From Lachnospiraceae bacterium AC2012 (GTDB lineage: Bacteria > Bacillota > Clostridia > Lachnospirales > Lachnospiraceae), in the NCBI GenBank assembly GCA_000702525.1, contig JNIN01000001.1, forward strand, positions 1,054,001 to 1,118,000: a stretch of 64,000 nucleotides of DNA, read 5' to 3'. A program made the position numbers and the translations under genes. Each line of letters opens with the position of its first letter. Position 1 is the first letter of the stretch. This document shows positions 62,831 to 64,000 of the stretch, in pieces. The notes under the pieces are model-generated. The model worked only from the letters and a program-made list of their open reading frames with translations. It did no database searches and was not told the origin of the DNA.

Positions 62831-64000
62831 TTAAAACTGTGTCTCTACAAAGATGTCATAAATGGCTTTCACGGCAACATCAAAGTCATCATTTTCAACA
62901 CCGATAATAATATTCAACTCGGATGAACCCTGGTCAATCATACGCACATTCACTCTCGCGTGAGAAAGTGCGGAGAAGATTCGTCCCGCTGTACCACGTG
63001 TGCATCTCATGCCACGACCAACGACTGCGATTAAAGCCAAATCCGACTCGATATCCACAGCATCCGGTTTTGCAAGTCTGTGAATCGTGGAAACGATACT
63101 CTGCTCCTTCTGAAGGAACTCATCCTGATTCACAACCACAGTCATCGTATCGATACCTGATGGCATATGTTCAAAATTAATTCCGTTCTCTTCAAACGCC
63201 TGCAGAACCTTACGTCCAAAACCAATTTCCGAATTCATCAGAGACTTTGTCACATCGACTGCACAGAATCCCTTCTTACCAGCGATTCCCGTAATGGTAA
63301 ATTCCGGTCTCTGTCCTGTGCTCTCAACAATCCATGTACCCTCATCTTCCGGTGCATTCGTATTCTTGATATTAATCGGAATACCTGCAGAACGTACCGG
63401 GAAAATCGCATCTTCATGAAGTACAGATGCACCCATGTAACTAAGCTCTCGCAGTTCTCTATATGTCAGTGTCTTGATTCCTGCCGGATTATCAATAATT
63501 CTAGGATCTGCAACTAAGAAGCCGGATACATCTGTCCAGTTCTCATAGACATCCGCATTGCTTGCACCAGCAACAATCGAACCCGTAATATCGGATCCAC
63601 CTCTGGAGAATGTCTTCACATGTCCCTCTGCATCACAACCGTAGAATCCCGGGATAACCGCGCGATCCAGTTCATCCAGTCTTGCCTTTAATACTTTATT
63701 TGTCTTATGGCTGTCTAAATTGCCATCTTCATCAAAGAAGATGACTTCCTTGGCATCGATAAAGGAATATCCAAGGTATTTTGCCATCACCTTACCATTT
63801 AAAAATTCTCCTCGGCTGGCTGCAAAATCCTGATTTGGATTCTTCTTTAATTCTTCTTCGATTTCCACAAAATCCTGATCCAGCGAAAAATCTAACCCTA
63901 ATCCGGTAATAATCTCATCATATCTTGCCTTGATATCCATAAGATCCTTATGAATATCCTCTCCCTTTGCAGCATGCTCATATGTCATCAGGAGCATATC
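62831..64000 (-). CDS. lysC: Aspartate kinase, partial (N-terminus outside the window)
   Basis: At least 388 residues of an aspartate kinase, first enzyme of the lysine/threonine/methionine pathways. The kinase domain has TFSRGGSDITGSIVAGASNADVYENWTDVSG-type elements (quoted piecewise: SRGGSDITGS, ENWTDVSG), VADPRII and LHEDAIFPV; two ACT domains end the protein (ITGIAGKKGFCAVDVTKS, LIAVVGRGM). The protein lacks only its first residues. Feedback by lysine or threonine is likely but not readable. Confidence 0.9.
   Translation of the reverse strand, partial: DMLLMTYEHAAKGEDIHKDLMDIKARYDEIITGLGLDFSLDQDFVEIEEELKKNPNQDFAASRGEFLNGKVMAKYLGYSFIDAKEVIFFDEDGNLDSHKTNKVLKARLDELDRAVIPGFYGCDAEGHVKTFSRGGSDITGSIVAGASNADVYENWTDVSGFLVADPRIIDNPAGIKTLTYRELRELSYMGASVLHEDAIFPVRSAGIPINIKNTNAPEDEGTWIVESTGQRPEFTITGIAGKKGFCAVDVTKSLMNSEIGFGRKVLQAFEENGINFEHMPSGIDTMTVVVNQDEFLQKEQSIVSTIHRLAKPDAVDIESDLALIAVVGRGMRCTRGTAGRIFSALSHARVNVRMIDQGSSELNIIIGVENDDFDVAVKAIYDIFVETQF

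Overview
The window looks like core chromosome of a low-to-mid GC anaerobic Firmicute, most likely a Lachnospiraceae member (class Clostridia). This is inferred from gene content and order: a rel - MBL hydrolase - hemZ - hisS - aspS block, a CarD-type regulator, type-2 PyrF with PyrK/PyrD-B, a HIS6-like HisA, a clostridial FliB, CodY-box-like operators and Clostridia-type surface domains. No rRNA, tRNA, transposase, prophage or CRISPR array was found.

Layout. 1-3.4 kb: a partial HEAT-like protein, a candidate C-rich small RNA, a PsiE-like membrane protein, ilvE and a flavin reductase-like protein. 3.4-11 kb: the Rel/HemZ/HisS/AspS operon. 11-15.5 kb: GNAT, dapF, HIS6-type hisA and, on the other strand, guaB. 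15.6-20.2 kb: an ABC importer of the ABC_sub_bind (TrpX-like) class followed by small membrane and cell-wall genes. 20.3-23.2 kb: CarD, FliB and a LysR regulator. 23.2-25.8 kb: apt, pyrC and thrH. 25.9-29.5 kb: a three-gene two-component/surface-protein operon with a long leader that holds a 56-codon ORF. 29.8-39.2 kb: purine (purE, purM, purN, purD) and pyrimidine (pyrF, pyrK, pyrD, pyrE) genes with an M29 peptidase. 39.3-42.8 kb: hflX, a TPR lipoprotein and a CNNM/HlyC-type membrane protein. 43-47.5 kb: araA-araB-araD-transaldolase for L-arabinose. 47.5-49.15 kb: a gene-free stretch packed with long palindromes. 49.2-55.9 kb: AraC regulator, GGDEF protein, engB, clpX, clpP, tig. 55.9-64 kb: DJ-1, CYTH, DUF1653, PI-PLC, a second GGDEF protein, an unlisted small membrane peptide, an acyltransferase, metA and a partial lysC.

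How the genes fit together. Purine and pyrimidine synthesis, the GTP branch point (guaB), (p)ppGpp metabolism (rel) and branched-chain amino acids (ilvE) are all present. CodY-box-like motifs lie at ilvE, guaB and fliB, which suggests control by the GTP/BCAA sensor CodY. The arabinose operon feeds the pentose phosphate pathway through its own transaldolase.

The most unusual parts are the palindrome nest at 47.6-49.15 kb, with two 288-bp inverted copies differing at 3 positions and three regular TTACAGAA/TTCTGTAA units between them; the C-rich small RNA at about 843-944; and the leader of the two-component operon, with 11-bp-period direct repeats at its promoter and a cysteine-containing 56-codon ORF.
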